DNA from: Chloroflexota bacterium
GTDB lineage: Bacteria; Chloroflexota; Dehalococcoidia; UBA1151; TMED-70
Length of the DNA stretch: 64,000 nucleotides
Assembly (NCBI GenBank): GCA_002719425.1
Contig: PBHA01000004.1
Location: 180,877 to 244,876, forward strand
Direction: 5' to 3'
Of the stretch, positions 15,073 to 24,195 are shown one piece after another (the stretch's first letter is position 1; every line of letters begins with the position of its first letter). Below the pieces are notes generated by a model. That model worked only from the letters and a program-made list of their open reading frames with translations. It did not search any database and was not told the DNA's origin. A program made the translations under genes and the position numbers.

Positions 15073-15573
15073 TTATTTTTCTTCTATTGAAATTGAGTTT
15101 ATTGTGTCTCCTGGGTTAGGGTCGCTCATAGGGTCACGTTCTCGTATACTCAACACTACATCCATTCCACTCACTACTTTCCCGAATACTGTATGAGCAC
15201 CATCTAAATGTGGAGTTGGTCCGTGAGTTATAAAGAATTGAGATCCATTAGTTTCTGGCCCAGCATTAGCCATTGACAAAATTCCTTCAGAATCATGTTT
15301 TAAAGAAGACACAAATTCATCACCAAATTGATAACCTGGTCCTCCTGCACCAGTCCCGGTTGGATCTCCCCCTTGAACCATGAAACCAGGAATTACTCTG
15401 TGAAATGTAGTTCCATCATAATATCCAGCTTTTGCAAGATTAATAAAGTTTTCACAAGTTATAGGAGTTTGATCTGAGTATAGATGAATTACTATTTCTC
15501 CCTTTTCTGTATCAATCTTCGCTTTGTATGTTTTGGATGTGTCTAAATTTCCTTTTGGTGGTTCTAAATTCAT
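15073..15573 (-). CDS. Cyclophilin-type peptidyl-prolyl cis-trans isomerase
   Basis: This 166-residue single-domain cyclophilin contains the active-site segments [35 protein letters not shown] and [12 protein letters not shown]. It lacks a signal peptide or lipoprotein Cys, so it acts in the cytoplasm, catalysing proline isomerisation during protein folding. Length is normal for bacterial PpiB-like enzymes. The gene stands alone on the minus strand, divergent from the enolase-family operon. Confidence 0.92.
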   Translation of the reverse strand: MNLEPPKGNLDTSKTYKAKIDTEKGEIVIHLYSDQTPITCENFINLAKAGYYDGTTFHRVIPGFMVQGGDPTGTGAGGPGYQFGDEFVSSLKHDSEGILSMANAGPETNGSQFFITHGPTPHLDGAHTVFGKVVSGMDVVLSIRERDPMSDPNPGDTINSISIEEK

Positions 15574-15624
15574 AAAGTTACCTTCATTATTGTTGTGTAT
15601 ATAAATTTAATATTATCTTATTTA

Positions 15625-15653
15625 TTGACTTTTGAACGTTTTAGATATTACAT
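15625..15653 (+). promoter_or_regulatory. Candidate promoter of the enolase-family/CoA-transferase operon
   Basis: In the 107-base gap before the rightward operon, TTGACT at 15625-15630 is a good -35 hexamer (five of six matches). The -10 region 15 to 17 bases downstream is poor: TATTAC or TTACAT. A start here would give a leader of about 25 bases before AAGGAG and the ATG at 15681. Confidence 0.3.
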
Positions 15654-15680
15654 AAATTTAACTACTTATAAGGAGATTTT

Positions 15681-16844
15681 ATGAATGATTACCCAATAAT
15701 TAAAAAAATTACTTTTAATAGGTATGAATTTCCTTTAGATAACATGAGAAAACATATTCTTTCTTCTTGTTATGAACCTGGTTCAAAAACATCTAGAAAT
15801 ATTGTTTCAATTAAAATAGATACAGACTTGGGAATTTCTGGAGAATATTTTAGTATAGCTCCTGGTACCTATGACCAAATGAGGGCTATTGCTCCTGTAT
15901 TGATTGGTGAAAACGGACTTAATAGAGAAAACTTTTATAATCTAGCTAAAGTGATACTTAGGAAACAAGACAAGATGGGTATAGGTCCTATCGATATAGC
16001 TCTTTGGGACTTGGCAGGGAAATATTATGACACTCCTGTATTTAGATTATTAGGCGGAAGCAGAACCAAACTTCCTGCGTATGCATCTACTCTACATGGC
16101 GACTATTCAAAAGGAGGATTGAATTCTCCTGAGGCTTTTAGAGATTTTGCAGAACAATGCTATGACATGGGTTATAAAGCTTTCAAAATTCATCCTTGGG
16201 CTCCTGCTGATATTGACCAAGAGATTAAGGTCGTTAATGAGGTGGGAAAACTTTCTGACAAGATGAATTTGATGATAGATCCTTGCTGTGAATATGAAAC
16301 TTATGCTGATGCATTAAGAGTCGGTAGAGCATGTGATGAAAATAATTATTTTTGGTATGAAGATCCTCTTCGTGATGGAGGAGTATCTTTTTATGCTCAC
16401 AAGAAATTAAAACAGGCATTGAAAACTCCCCTTTTACAAGGAGAACATCTACACCTAGTTGAAACTCACACAGATATGGCTATTGCTGAAGCTACTGACT
16501 TTTGGAGAGCTGACCCTGAATATGACGGCGGTATTACTGGAACTATGAAAATAGCACATGCTGCTGAAGGATTTGGAATGGATTTAGAATTACATATTGC
16601 TGGGCCTGCTCAAAGGCACTGTATGGCAGCTATTAGAAACTCTAATTATTACGAAATGGGACTTTTACATCCACAGTTATCAAATCCAGCAAATATACCA
16701 GTTTACAAGAATGACTATAGTGATGAAATAGATTCAATAGATTCAGATGGATATATAAACGTTTCTGAGGATCCTGGTTTAGGTGTAGAGTATGACTATG
16801 AATATGCTAAAAAATTTCTTTTAGACACACTAGTAATTGATTAA
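15681..16844 (+). CDS. Enolase-superfamily sugar-acid dehydratase (mandelate racemase/muconate lactonizing group)
   Basis: This 387-residue enzyme has the capping domain plus barrel of the mandelate racemase group. Metal ligands appear as Asp200 (MIDP), Glu227 (YEDP) and Glu255 (QGEH). The catalytic bases are Lys169-x-His171 (a K-x-H variant of the usual K-x-K) and His305 (ELHIAG). The superfamily abstracts the proton alpha to a carboxylate; most relatives of this type dehydrate aldonic or sugar acids. AAGGAG stands 7 bases before the ATG. The CoA-transferase genes start 3 bases later, suggesting the keto acid made here ends up as a CoA thioester (inference). Confidence 0.85.
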   Translation: MNDYPIIKKITFNRYEFPLDNMRKHILSSCYEPGSKTSRNIVSIKIDTDLGISGEYFSIAPGTYDQMRAIAPVLIGENGLNRENFYNLAKVILRKQDKMGIGPIDIALWDLAGKYYDTPVFRLLGGSRTKLPAYASTLHGDYSKGGLNSPEAFRDFAEQCYDMGYKAFKIHPWAPADIDQEIKVVNEVGKLSDKMNLMIDPCCEYETYADALRVGRACDENNYFWYEDPLRDGGVSFYAHKKLKQALKTPLLQGEHLHLVETHTDMAIAEATDFWRADPEYDGGITGTMKIAHAAEGFGMDLELHIAGPAQRHCMAAIRNSNYYEMGLLHPQLSNPANIPVYKNDYSDEIDSIDSDGYINVSEDPGLGVEYDYEYAKKFLLDTLVID

Positions 16845-16847
16845 TTC

Positions 16848-17579
16848 ATGGCAAAAAAACTAATTTTTGATTCATTCATAAAAGCTCTCGATTGTGTAAC
16901 TGATAATTCCTCAATAATGATAGGTGGATTTGGTGTGCAAGGAGGTCAACCAACAAAACTTATGATTGCTCTAAGAGATTCAAACTTAAAAAATCTAACC
17001 TTAATTGGAAATGTTGCAGGAATTTCTATGATTACTGGGTACGGATGGAAAAAAAATGATTCTCATAAAATTATTGATCAAAGTATTTTCTTTGAGAATA
17101 AGCAGGTAAAAAAAATAATTTGTTCTTTTCCTATTCCAGCTCAAAGAGATCCAATATCAGAAATTGAAAAAGCTTGGATTAATAAAGAAACAAAAGTGGA
17201 AATTATTCCACAAGGAACTCTAGCAGAAAAAATCAGAGCAGCAGGAGCAGGAATTCCTGCTTTTTACACAAAAACAGGAGTGGGAACAATTATTGAAAAA
17301 AATAAAGAAACAAAAATTTTTGATGGAGAGAAATTTATTTTAGAGCATGCATTGAGTGCAGATATTGCTTTTATAAAGTCTGACTTAGCTGATGAAAATG
17401 GAAATCTTGTATACAAAGGAGCATCAAGAGCATTTAACCCTATAATGGCTACAGCAGCAAAAATTACTATTGTGGAAGCTGATCGTATAGTTTCTTCAAA
17501 AAAAATTGATCCTGAAAGAATAGGGACTCCTGGTATATATGTGGATAGAATAGTGAGTGAAAATATTGACTTATCCTAA
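16848..17579 (+). CDS. CoA-transferase subunit A
   Basis: This 243-residue protein is a family I CoA-transferase alpha subunit. It has the MIGGFGVQGGQP segment near 24-35 for CoA binding, the GAGIPAFYTKTGVGT segment, and a late KGASRAFNP. The partner beta subunit overlaps its 3' end by 23 bases, as is usual. The heteromer moves CoA from succinyl-CoA or acetyl-CoA to a carboxylic acid such as a 3-oxoacid. Placement after an enolase-family enzyme suggests use in a sugar- or hydroxyacid pathway. Confidence 0.9.
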   Translation: MAKKLIFDSFIKALDCVTDNSSIMIGGFGVQGGQPTKLMIALRDSNLKNLTLIGNVAGISMITGYGWKKNDSHKIIDQSIFFENKQVKKIICSFPIPAQRDPISEIEKAWINKETKVEIIPQGTLAEKIRAAGAGIPAFYTKTGVGTIIEKNKETKIFDGEKFILEHALSADIAFIKSDLADENGNLVYKGASRAFNPIMATAAKITIVEADRIVSSKKIDPERIGTPGIYVDRIVSENIDLS

Positions 17580-18237
17580 GAAATTAACAAAGGAAGATAT
17601 TGCTTTTAGAGCATCGCTTGAACTTCCTGAAAATTCCTATGTAAATTTAGGTATAGGTTTACCATCCCTTTGTGCTAAGTACCTTGATCCCAAAAAAAAT
17701 ATTACCTTTCAAGCTGAAAATGGAATATTAGGATTTGATCAAATAGCTAAAGAAACAGAACAGGATGAAAACCTAGTAGATGCAGGTGGGCAATTTTTAA
17801 TTCAAAATCCTGGGATTTCATTTTTTGATTCAGCTGATTCATTCGCAATGATTAGAGGAGGTCATTTGGATGTGACTGTACTAGGAGGATTGCAAGTTTC
17901 ACAGAATGGAGATTTGGCTAATTGGATGATTAAATCAAGAGGTATTGGTTCAATTGGAGGAGCTATGGATCTCGTGGTAGGGGCAAAACAGGTAATCGTA
18001 ACTATGGAACATATCACAAAGGACAATCAATATAAAATACTTAATCAATGCAATTTTCCAATAACTGGAATTAATTGTGTTAATAAAATAATTACCGACA
18101 TAGCCGTAATGGAAATAAATTCTGGAGGTTTAATTCTCACAGAGATTGCAAAAGGATGGAATATTGATGATGTCCAAGCCTTAACACAACCAAGACTAAA
18201 TATTTCAAATAAATTAGGGGAATATAAAATTAGATGA
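17557..18237 (+). CDS. CoA-transferase subunit B
   Basis: This 226-residue protein is the beta subunit of the same family I CoA-transferase, with the GIGLPSLCA motif near 32-40 and the catalytic glutamate Glu54 in QAENGILG, which forms the glutamyl-CoA intermediate. The start is taken as GTG at 17557 inside the alpha-subunit gene; a TTG nine bases later is possible, and neither has a strong ribosome binding site. The stop codon overlaps the start of a small membrane protein gene. Confidence 0.9.
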   Translation: MKILTYPKKLTKEDIAFRASLELPENSYVNLGIGLPSLCAKYLDPKKNITFQAENGILGFDQIAKETEQDENLVDAGGQFLIQNPGISFFDSADSFAMIRGGHLDVTVLGGLQVSQNGDLANWMIKSRGIGSIGGAMDLVVGAKQVIVTMEHITKDNQYKILNQCNFPITGINCVNKIITDIAVMEINSGGLILTEIAKGWNIDDVQALTQPRLNISNKLGEYKIR

Positions 18238-18464
18238 TAATAAGTTTAAAATTTATAAGAAAATTTTTATTAACAATTAATTGGATAACTCTGGGTAGTA
18301 TAGTTGTTATTATTGGGAGTTTTCTAGGTATATGTTTACTTGTTGCAATCATTCTACATTTTTTGATTAATCGGATTTTTGGATATAGTGGCAATAAAGA
18401 TTTAGATTATAAGGATAAAGTAACTTCAAAGGCTAAAGAACTTTTTAATAGATATAAACATTAG
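18234..18464 (+). CDS. Small membrane protein, hypothetical
   Basis: This 76-residue protein has one long or two short transmembrane segments (about 8-50), followed by a charged tail with DLDYKDKVTSKAKELF. The ATG overlaps the preceding stop codon as ATGA, supporting translation in the same operon. I see no family match. It may be a real accessory protein or a weakly conserved open frame. Confidence 0.5.
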   Translation: MIISLKFIRKFLLTINWITLGSIVVIIGSFLGICLLVAIILHFLINRIFGYSGNKDLDYKDKVTSKAKELFNRYKH

Positions 18465-18475
18465 AATTATATTGA

Positions 18476-18490
18476 TTGATTAAAAATCAA
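18476..18490. terminator. Weak AT-rich hairpin between convergent genes
   Basis: TTGATT at 18476-18481 pairs with AATCAA at 18485-18490 around a three-base loop, in the 28-base gap between two convergent genes. The stem is only six pairs and AT-rich, so terminator function is uncertain. Confidence 0.25.
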
Positions 18491-18492
18491 AT

Positions 18493-19497
18493 CTATCTAA
18501 TATCTAAGATCAATTTTCCAAAATTGTCACCTTCAAATAACTTCATAAATGTCTTAGGCATATTTTCAAAACCTTTATAAATATCCTCCTTATAAACAAT
18601 ATCTCCGCTTCTTATCCATTCAGATAAGGCTGTCATAGCTTCAGGATATTTATGCTCAAAATTGAAAACTATAAATCCTTGCATCAGTGATTGTTTTGTA
18701 AGTAATGTTCTTGCTACTCTAGGTCCCATTGGAGGAGAAGGAGCATTGTAATTCGCAATTTGTCCGCATACTGCAGTTCTTGAAAAGGTAGATATGTGAT
18801 TTAGTACAGCATCTGAAATTTCTCCTCCCACATTATCGAAATACATATTAATAAAATCTTCACCCATCAAGCCTAGAGCATTATTAATATCTTCAGTTTT
18901 GTAATTCAAACATTTATCAAATTTTAATATATCTGTACAATAATTGACTTTTTCATCACTTCCAGCAATACCAATAACTCTGCATCCCATTATCTTAGCT
19001 ATTTGCCCAACGATTGATCCAACAGCTCCAGATGCCGCTGATATAACAATAGTTTCTCCAGGTTTAGGTTTGCATATCTCTAGAAATCCTAGGTACGCAG
19101 TTCTACCAGGCATTCCTAAAACTCCTAAAGAATATGTTATTGGTAGATCTTTATCTTGAGTAATCTTTGTAGCTTGGTGCTCATCAATAGTGGCATACTC
19201 TTGCCAGCCAATTTTTGCATTTACCATATCCCCTACTTTTAGAAATTTTGATTTTGATTCAATTATTTCTCCAATCACCTCGCCTTCCATTACACCTCCA
19301 ATTTCGACAGGCTTTGAGTATGAAGGCCCTGAATTCATTCTTCCTCTCATGTAAGGATCTAATGATAAAAAATGAGTTTTTACAACAACTTCTCCGTAAT
19401 CGGGATTATTAATTTCAGATTCCTTAATTTCAAAATCTTCTTCTATATTCGGAATCCCATTAGGCCTTTTACATAAAGTCCACTGTTTATTTTTCAT
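18493..19497 (-). CDS. NADP-dependent zinc-free MDR oxidoreductase (CurA/PTGR-like)
   Basis: This 334-residue protein belongs to the zinc-independent medium-chain reductases related to CurA, YncB and leukotriene B4 dehydrogenase. It has the YMRGRMN segment near 52-58, the nucleotide motif AASGAVGSIVGQ and the conserved YFDNVGG. It lacks the cysteines of zinc alcohol dehydrogenases. The family reduces the double bond of alpha,beta-unsaturated carbonyls with NADPH. An AAAGGAGG site precedes the ATG. It is 12 bases downstream of the metallo-hydrolase gene and co-transcribed with it. Confidence 0.88.
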   Translation of the reverse strand: MKNKQWTLCKRPNGIPNIEEDFEIKESEINNPDYGEVVVKTHFLSLDPYMRGRMNSGPSYSKPVEIGGVMEGEVIGEIIESKSKFLKVGDMVNAKIGWQEYATIDEHQATKITQDKDLPITYSLGVLGMPGRTAYLGFLEICKPKPGETIVISAASGAVGSIVGQIAKIMGCRVIGIAGSDEKVNYCTDILKFDKCLNYKTEDINNALGLMGEDFINMYFDNVGGEISDAVLNHISTFSRTAVCGQIANYNAPSPPMGPRVARTLLTKQSLMQGFIVFNFEHKYPEAMTALSEWIRSGDIVYKEDIYKGFENMPKTFMKLFEGDNFGKLILDIR

Positions 19498-19509
19498 AAT
19501 AATCCTCCT

Positions 19510-20364
19510 TTAAAAGTTTATTTCTAATAAATCTTTTCCAACTATAACATTACCATTAAAATTAATTGCTAATTCTTCAAGCCATATTTTATCTAAATCA
19601 AATTTAGGAGAACCTGTTGGAACGAGATGGTTTAATACAAGATTTTTAACTTTTGCTTTTGATGCAATTATTCCTAATTCTTTTGTTGAAGTATGCCCAT
19701 TTACAATATGCCTTCTAAACTCATTATTTCCTGGGTAAGTTTTATTAATGATGTCATCAACGCCATCAAGATTTAATACTTCATGAATTAAAAAATCAAC
19801 TCCATTAGAAAATTTAATCATCTTATCACTTTTTGATGTGTCCCCAGAAAATACAATTTCTTTGTTATACACATTAAATTTGAAGGCATAACTAGGAATT
19901 GCCTCACCGTGTGGCACTGTAATACATTCAACATCTAAGTTTTTATCACCATAAATAATTTCTTCTTTAAGTATTTCATTTACTTTAAAGAAAGATTTAA
20001 AATCAGGTCTATTTTCATGTTTTATTCTTAGATTGATATCCCAACTCATAAAATTACAATAAGAATTTATCATTTGACCTAATGGCTTTGGACCAAAACA
20101 TTCAATTATACCTTTATGTCCACTTTGCCAAGATCTTAGTAACAAAGTTCCTATGTCAGCTACATGGTCTGAATGATTATGTGTGATGAAAATGGCCTTG
20201 ATTTTTAATGGATCCAAATCGGCTTTTGCTAATTGATTGCAAATTCCATCTCCTGTATCGATAATATATATTTCATCATTGATAATTAAAGCATTTGAAG
20301 GTTGCGATCTTGCAGCCCAAATTCTTGGTCCACCACCAGTTCCGAGTAATACTATTTTGTTCAT
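19510..20364 (-). CDS. Metallo-beta-lactamase fold hydrolase (RNase Z/arylsulfatase-like)
   Basis: This 284-residue protein has the zinc motif His62-x-His64-x-Asp66-His67 (THNHSDH), a later FSGDT segment, and a C-terminal LNHLVP segment typical of RNase Z/AtsA-like members. Length is close to that branch, but I see no long exosite arm of tRNA 3' endonuclease, so a small-molecule ester or sulfate hydrolase is as likely. No signal peptide is apparent. First gene of a two-gene leftward unit with the MDR reductase. Confidence 0.82.
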   Translation of the reverse strand: MNKIVLLGTGGGPRIWAARSQPSNALIINDEIYIIDTGDGICNQLAKADLDPLKIKAIFITHNHSDHVADIGTLLLRSWQSGHKGIIECFGPKPLGQMINSYCNFMSWDINLRIKHENRPDFKSFFKVNEILKEEIIYGDKNLDVECITVPHGEAIPSYAFKFNVYNKEIVFSGDTSKSDKMIKFSNGVDFLIHEVLNLDGVDDIINKTYPGNNEFRRHIVNGHTSTKELGIIASKAKVKNLVLNHLVPTGSPKFDLDKIWLEELAINFNGNVIVGKDLLEINF

Positions 20365-20430
20365 AAAGTTATTTTATAAGATTTATATTTATTTATTCAC
20401 ATATTTACGTTATGCTAAATATATTACTAA

Positions 20431-21309
20431 ATGCATATAGAGGTAATCTTGAAAAATTTTGTTGATTTAGAGTTAAGAGATCCTATTCTTCTTTGCAGTT
20501 GGCAAGGTTGGCCTGATGCAGCTGAATCTGCTACTAAGTCTATTGAAGAAATACTTTCACAAAAAGACCCTATTGAAACACTTTCTTTAAATTCAGAAGA
20601 ATATTACATATACTCTGATAAGAGGCCTCATGTTTCAAATCCAAAACCTCAAAGTAGAAAAATAGATTGGCCCGAAAATAAATTTTCTTTTATTAAGACT
20701 AATAATGAAAATGACTTAATAATTTTCCAGGGTGTTGAACCTGACTTATACTGGAAAAAATATATTAAAGAATTTCTATCTCTTATAAAATTCTATGATG
20801 TGAATCAAGTAATTATGGTAGGTTCATTATTAGATTCTGTTCCACACACTAGAGACCCAAGGATAAGTATTACTGCTACTAGATCGGAAAATAATAAATT
20901 TTTGAAAGGTCAAAAATTTTCAGTTCCTACCTATGAAGGTCCAGCAGGAATAACGTCGGCCATAGGTGAAAGGCTAGATATAAAAAAAATATCATCCATA
21001 TCTATATGGGGTCATACTCCTCATTATCTACAAGTTACACACAATCCAATTTTGTCATTTGCAATCATGAAAAAATTAGATGATATATTAGATCTTAATG
21101 TAAATTTTGATAAGATTTCTAAAAGATCCGAAGAGTTTAGATCATCTTTAAATTTAGCATTAGAAGATCATAAAGAAATAACTAAATATGTCGAAAGATT
21201 AGAAGAGTCATACGATACTGAAGAAATGTCAAAAATAGATCCTGAACCAAAACTTATAATCAAGGATTTAGAAAATTTTCTGAAAGAATCTAGAGAAAAT
21301 CAAAATTGA
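20431..21309 (+). CDS. PAC2 family protein (proteasome-assembly-chaperone-like)
   Basis: This 292-residue protein has the PAC2 pattern: LLCSWQGWPDAAESAT near the N-terminus, a mid VGSLLDSVPHTRDPR segment, YEGPAGIT and SIWGHTPHYLQVT. Bacterial members occur mainly in Actinobacteria and Chloroflexota, and their role is not firmly established. An alternative TTG start at 20449 has AGAGG five bases upstream and may be the true one. It heads a run of overlapping genes leading to tyrA-like, aroA and gmk. Confidence 0.85.
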   Translation: MHIEVILKNFVDLELRDPILLCSWQGWPDAAESATKSIEEILSQKDPIETLSLNSEEYYIYSDKRPHVSNPKPQSRKIDWPENKFSFIKTNNENDLIIFQGVEPDLYWKKYIKEFLSLIKFYDVNQVIMVGSLLDSVPHTRDPRISITATRSENNKFLKGQKFSVPTYEGPAGITSAIGERLDIKKISSISIWGHTPHYLQVTHNPILSFAIMKKLDDILDLNVNFDKISKRSEEFRSSLNLALEDHKEITKYVERLEESYDTEEMSKIDPEPKLIIKDLENFLKESRENQN

Positions 21310-21935
21310 AATCATTAGATAAAATACTCAATTCAAATATCTCTGAGATTGGATTTAATAAACATAATAATGAAAATCATTCAAAACTTAGCATAATAGG
21401 CTTAACAACTCAGAGTATAAATTTTGATAAATTTGATTGCGATTCTTTTGTTTCTGATTTTTATGATCCCAAATCAAATAAAAGTTTTGGAAAATATATT
21501 TCTAAAAATGATACTAATGATTCAGTAGAAAAATTTGACTTCATAATAATCATAAATCCTGAAAATTCTAATATTAATTTTTTTAGCTATGATAATCCCA
21601 TAGGATTTCAAATAAAACATGATTTAGAGATTTCTGACTTAAGATTATCTACTTTAGATTCCTTAAATTTTGATATTTGTATTTATGAAGCTAGCGATAT
21701 AAATATCTCAAACCTAAATAATATTTTAAGCATCAAGGATAAGATAAACTCAATAAGATCTAATTGGTTTATTTATCTTGATAAAAAAGACTATTCAGAA
21801 GATAACTTACAGTTTATTTATGACCTAGGATTTATTGGAATAGTAATTAATTTGGATAAAATAAATATTAAGGATTTTAAAAATATAAAAAAAATGACTA
21901 ATAAAGTTAGAGATAGTAAAAATGGGAAAATTTGA
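21306..21935 (+). CDS. Hypothetical protein between PAC2 and tyrA-like genes
   Basis: This 209-residue protein is unrecognised. It is rich in Asn, Asp, Ser and Ile, has no cysteine cluster and no membrane segment, and alternates strands and helices, as in FDFIIIINPENS and YDLGFIGIVINLDKI, which resembles a degenerate alpha/beta barrel or Rossmann protein. It begins with TTG overlapping the previous stop by 4 bases and overlaps the next gene by 14 bases, so translation is coupled on both sides. The very AT-driven composition suggests weak constraint on much of the sequence. Confidence 0.65.
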   Translation: MKSLDKILNSNISEIGFNKHNNENHSKLSIIGLTTQSINFDKFDCDSFVSDFYDPKSNKSFGKYISKNDTNDSVEKFDFIIIINPENSNINFFSYDNPIGFQIKHDLEISDLRLSTLDSLNFDICIYEASDINISNLNNILSIKDKINSIRSNWFIYLDKKDYSEDNLQFIYDLGFIGIVINLDKINIKDFKNIKKMTNKVRDSKNGKI

Positions 21936-22908
21936 TAATAAAACAATTTCAATCTATGGTCTAGGAAGCATAGGCTTTAATATTGGTCAATCATTACTAA
22001 AAAAGAATGAAAAAATGATTGTTCACGGGTTTGATATAAAAGAAGAAAAAATGACTATAGCAAAGCAATCAAACGCAATTTCAAAACAAATGAAAAGCTA
22101 TATTGATTCTGTAAATGAGTGTGAAATAATTATTCTTTCAGTTCCAACATCCTCTGTTTATGAGATTTTTGAAAGTATCGGTAACCATATATCTGAAAAA
22201 ACTATAATTATTGATATTTGTTCTTCAAAAAGAGCTGTAAGTGAATGGGCGAATGATTTGTTACCTAATAATGAAGTAATTGGAATTTATCCTTTTATAA
22301 CAGGTGATTCTATATTAAGTAACAATTGGGGAGTTATATCGTATAAATCAACAAAGAATAATTCAACTGAATCAGTAAATCTTCTAGTAAGTGAACTTGA
22401 AGGTATGAAAATTAATTTAGATCTAGCAGAACATGATAGTTATATTGCTCTTACTGAGGCAATGCCTATGATAATTGCCTCAAGTCTTCTCAGTATTTCT
22501 AACGATAGTTCTTCATGGAAAGAAGTTTATAAATATTTTAATAATGATGATTTCAAAATGTTTTCTAGTCCAATAGGTAATGATCCAATAAAGATTTTTT
22601 CATCTATATCTACGAACAATGATTTATTATTAGAGTGGATAAAATTATACATAAGTGAACTAGTAAAAATTCAAAAATTATTAGAAAGCAATTCTGAAGA
22701 AGATATTGCTTCTATTGTGAACAAAACTTGGGAAGATAGACTAAAACTTATAAACAATATAGATCCAGGTCTAGACACTGGTGAAAATATAATCCCTTCA
22801 TCTTCAGAAAATATATTGTCTCTATTTATAGGTTCAAGAGCAGCCAGATTCTTTTCTAAATCTAAGGAAATAGATAAAGATAAGTATGGTTTTGAGAAGA
22901 GAATTTAA
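21922..22908 (+). CDS. Prephenate/arogenate dehydrogenase-family protein with altered active site
   Basis: This 328-residue protein has the TyrA Rossmann start (ISIYGLGSIGFNIG, about 9-22) and the DICSSK segment at 98-103. It also has EHDSYIAL at 170-177, normally followed by the SHLPH-type helix. The usual HPMAG motif reads Tyr123-Pro-Phe-Ile (GIYPF), and the later histidine segment reads TEAMPM (178-183). Two histidines that are normally functional are therefore missing. It lies 8 bases before aroA, so a link to aromatic amino acid synthesis is likely, but catalysis as a normal prephenate dehydrogenase is doubtful. Confidence 0.75.
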   Translation: MGKFDNKTISIYGLGSIGFNIGQSLLKKNEKMIVHGFDIKEEKMTIAKQSNAISKQMKSYIDSVNECEIIILSVPTSSVYEIFESIGNHISEKTIIIDICSSKRAVSEWANDLLPNNEVIGIYPFITGDSILSNNWGVISYKSTKNNSTESVNLLVSELEGMKINLDLAEHDSYIALTEAMPMIIASSLLSISNDSSSWKEVYKYFNNDDFKMFSSPIGNDPIKIFSSISTNNDLLLEWIKLYISELVKIQKLLESNSEEDIASIVNKTWEDRLKLINNIDPGLDTGENIIPSSSENILSLFIGSRAARFFSKSKEIDKDKYGFEKRI

Positions 22909-22916
22909 GAGTTATC

Positions 22917-24194
22917 ATGTCATATACACTTAGTAACAAAAAAACATTAAGAGGAGATCTTACTATACCTCCAGATAAATCATTATCTCATAGAGCAGTA
23001 ATGTTTAACTCAATAGCAAAGGGAGATGCTAGTATATCTAACTTTTTAATGGGTGAAGATTGTTTGTCTACCATCTCTGTACTTAGAAAACTTGGAGTAA
23101 AAATAGTAGTTAAAGATAAAAATGTTTTTACCTATGGCCAAGGTATTGAATCATTATGTGCTCCTCAAGAAATTTTAGATGTTGGGAATTCTGGTACTAC
23201 CATAAGACTAATGTCTGGGATACTTGCTGGTAGAGATTTTAAGTGTGTTCTAGACGGAGATTCTTCAATCAGAAAAAGACCAATGAATAGAATAATCAAA
23301 CCACTAAATATGATGGGTGCTAACATTTCAGCTAAAAATAATAATGAAAATGCCCCCATTGAGTTTGATGGTGGAAACTTATCATTTATTGAATATGATC
23401 TTCCTGTTGCGAGCGCACAATTAAAAAGCGCACTAATATTAGCAGGAATTAGATCTAATGATGGAATAAAAATTAAAGAAAAAGCTACTTCGAGAGATCA
23501 TACAGAAAGATTACTCTCAAATATGGGAGCATCAATTGATATTCAAGGTTTGAATATAACAGTAAAACCATCAATTATTGAATCTAGAGACATAATTGTT
23601 CCAGGAGATATTTCCAGCGCTGCATTTTGGATGGTTGCAGGTTCTATTCATCATGATTCTGAGATAATGATTAGAAATGTTGGGATCAACGAAACTCGAT
23701 CAGGAATAATATCTGTATTAGATAGAATGGGTGCATCTTTAGACTTTTATGATAAAAAAGATTATTCTGGAGAGCCTGCATGCGATATTTTGGTAAAAAC
23801 ATCTAATCTAAAGGGTACAAATATATCAGGAAAAGAAATTCCTTTATTAATTGATGAAATACCAATAATTGCTCTAGCAGCAGTTTTTGCTGAAGGTGAA
23901 ACGATTATTACAGATGCAGAAGAATTAAGATATAAGGAATCTGATAGGATTTCATTAACCGTAAATTGGATGAAAGAAGCAGGTGCTAAAGTTGAAGAAT
24001 TTCAAGATGGAATGAAAATTATGGGTACGAATTATTTGTCAGGAGGAACATTTTCATCCCATGGTGATCATAGGCTTGCAATGACTTTAGGTATAGCTAG
24101 CTTGTTTTCTCAAGAATCAATAACAATAAATAACCACGAAGCTTCAAATGTTTCTTACCCAGGTTTTTGGGATAATTTGAATAATTTAGGGTAA
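22917..24194 (+). CDS. aroA: 3-phosphoshikimate 1-carboxyvinyltransferase (EPSP synthase)
   Basis: This 425-residue enzyme shows all EPSP synthase signatures: PPDKSLSHRAV with catalytic Lys21, GNSGTTIRL, the phosphate-binding RKRPM segment, and the late RYKESDRI and HGDHRLAM. It joins shikimate-3-phosphate and phosphoenolpyruvate in the chorismate pathway. It lies in a rightward operon after a tyrA-like gene and 1 base before gmk. Length is normal for the family. Confidence 0.95.
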   Translation: MSYTLSNKKTLRGDLTIPPDKSLSHRAVMFNSIAKGDASISNFLMGEDCLSTISVLRKLGVKIVVKDKNVFTYGQGIESLCAPQEILDVGNSGTTIRLMSGILAGRDFKCVLDGDSSIRKRPMNRIIKPLNMMGANISAKNNNENAPIEFDGGNLSFIEYDLPVASAQLKSALILAGIRSNDGIKIKEKATSRDHTERLLSNMGASIDIQGLNITVKPSIIESRDIIVPGDISSAAFWMVAGSIHHDSEIMIRNVGINETRSGIISVLDRMGASLDFYDKKDYSGEPACDILVKTSNLKGTNISGKEIPLLIDEIPIIALAAVFAEGETIITDAEELRYKESDRISLTVNWMKEAGAKVEEFQDGMKIMGTNYLSGGTFSSHGDHRLAMTLGIASLFSQESITINNHEASNVSYPGFWDNLNNLG

Positions 24195-24195
24195 A

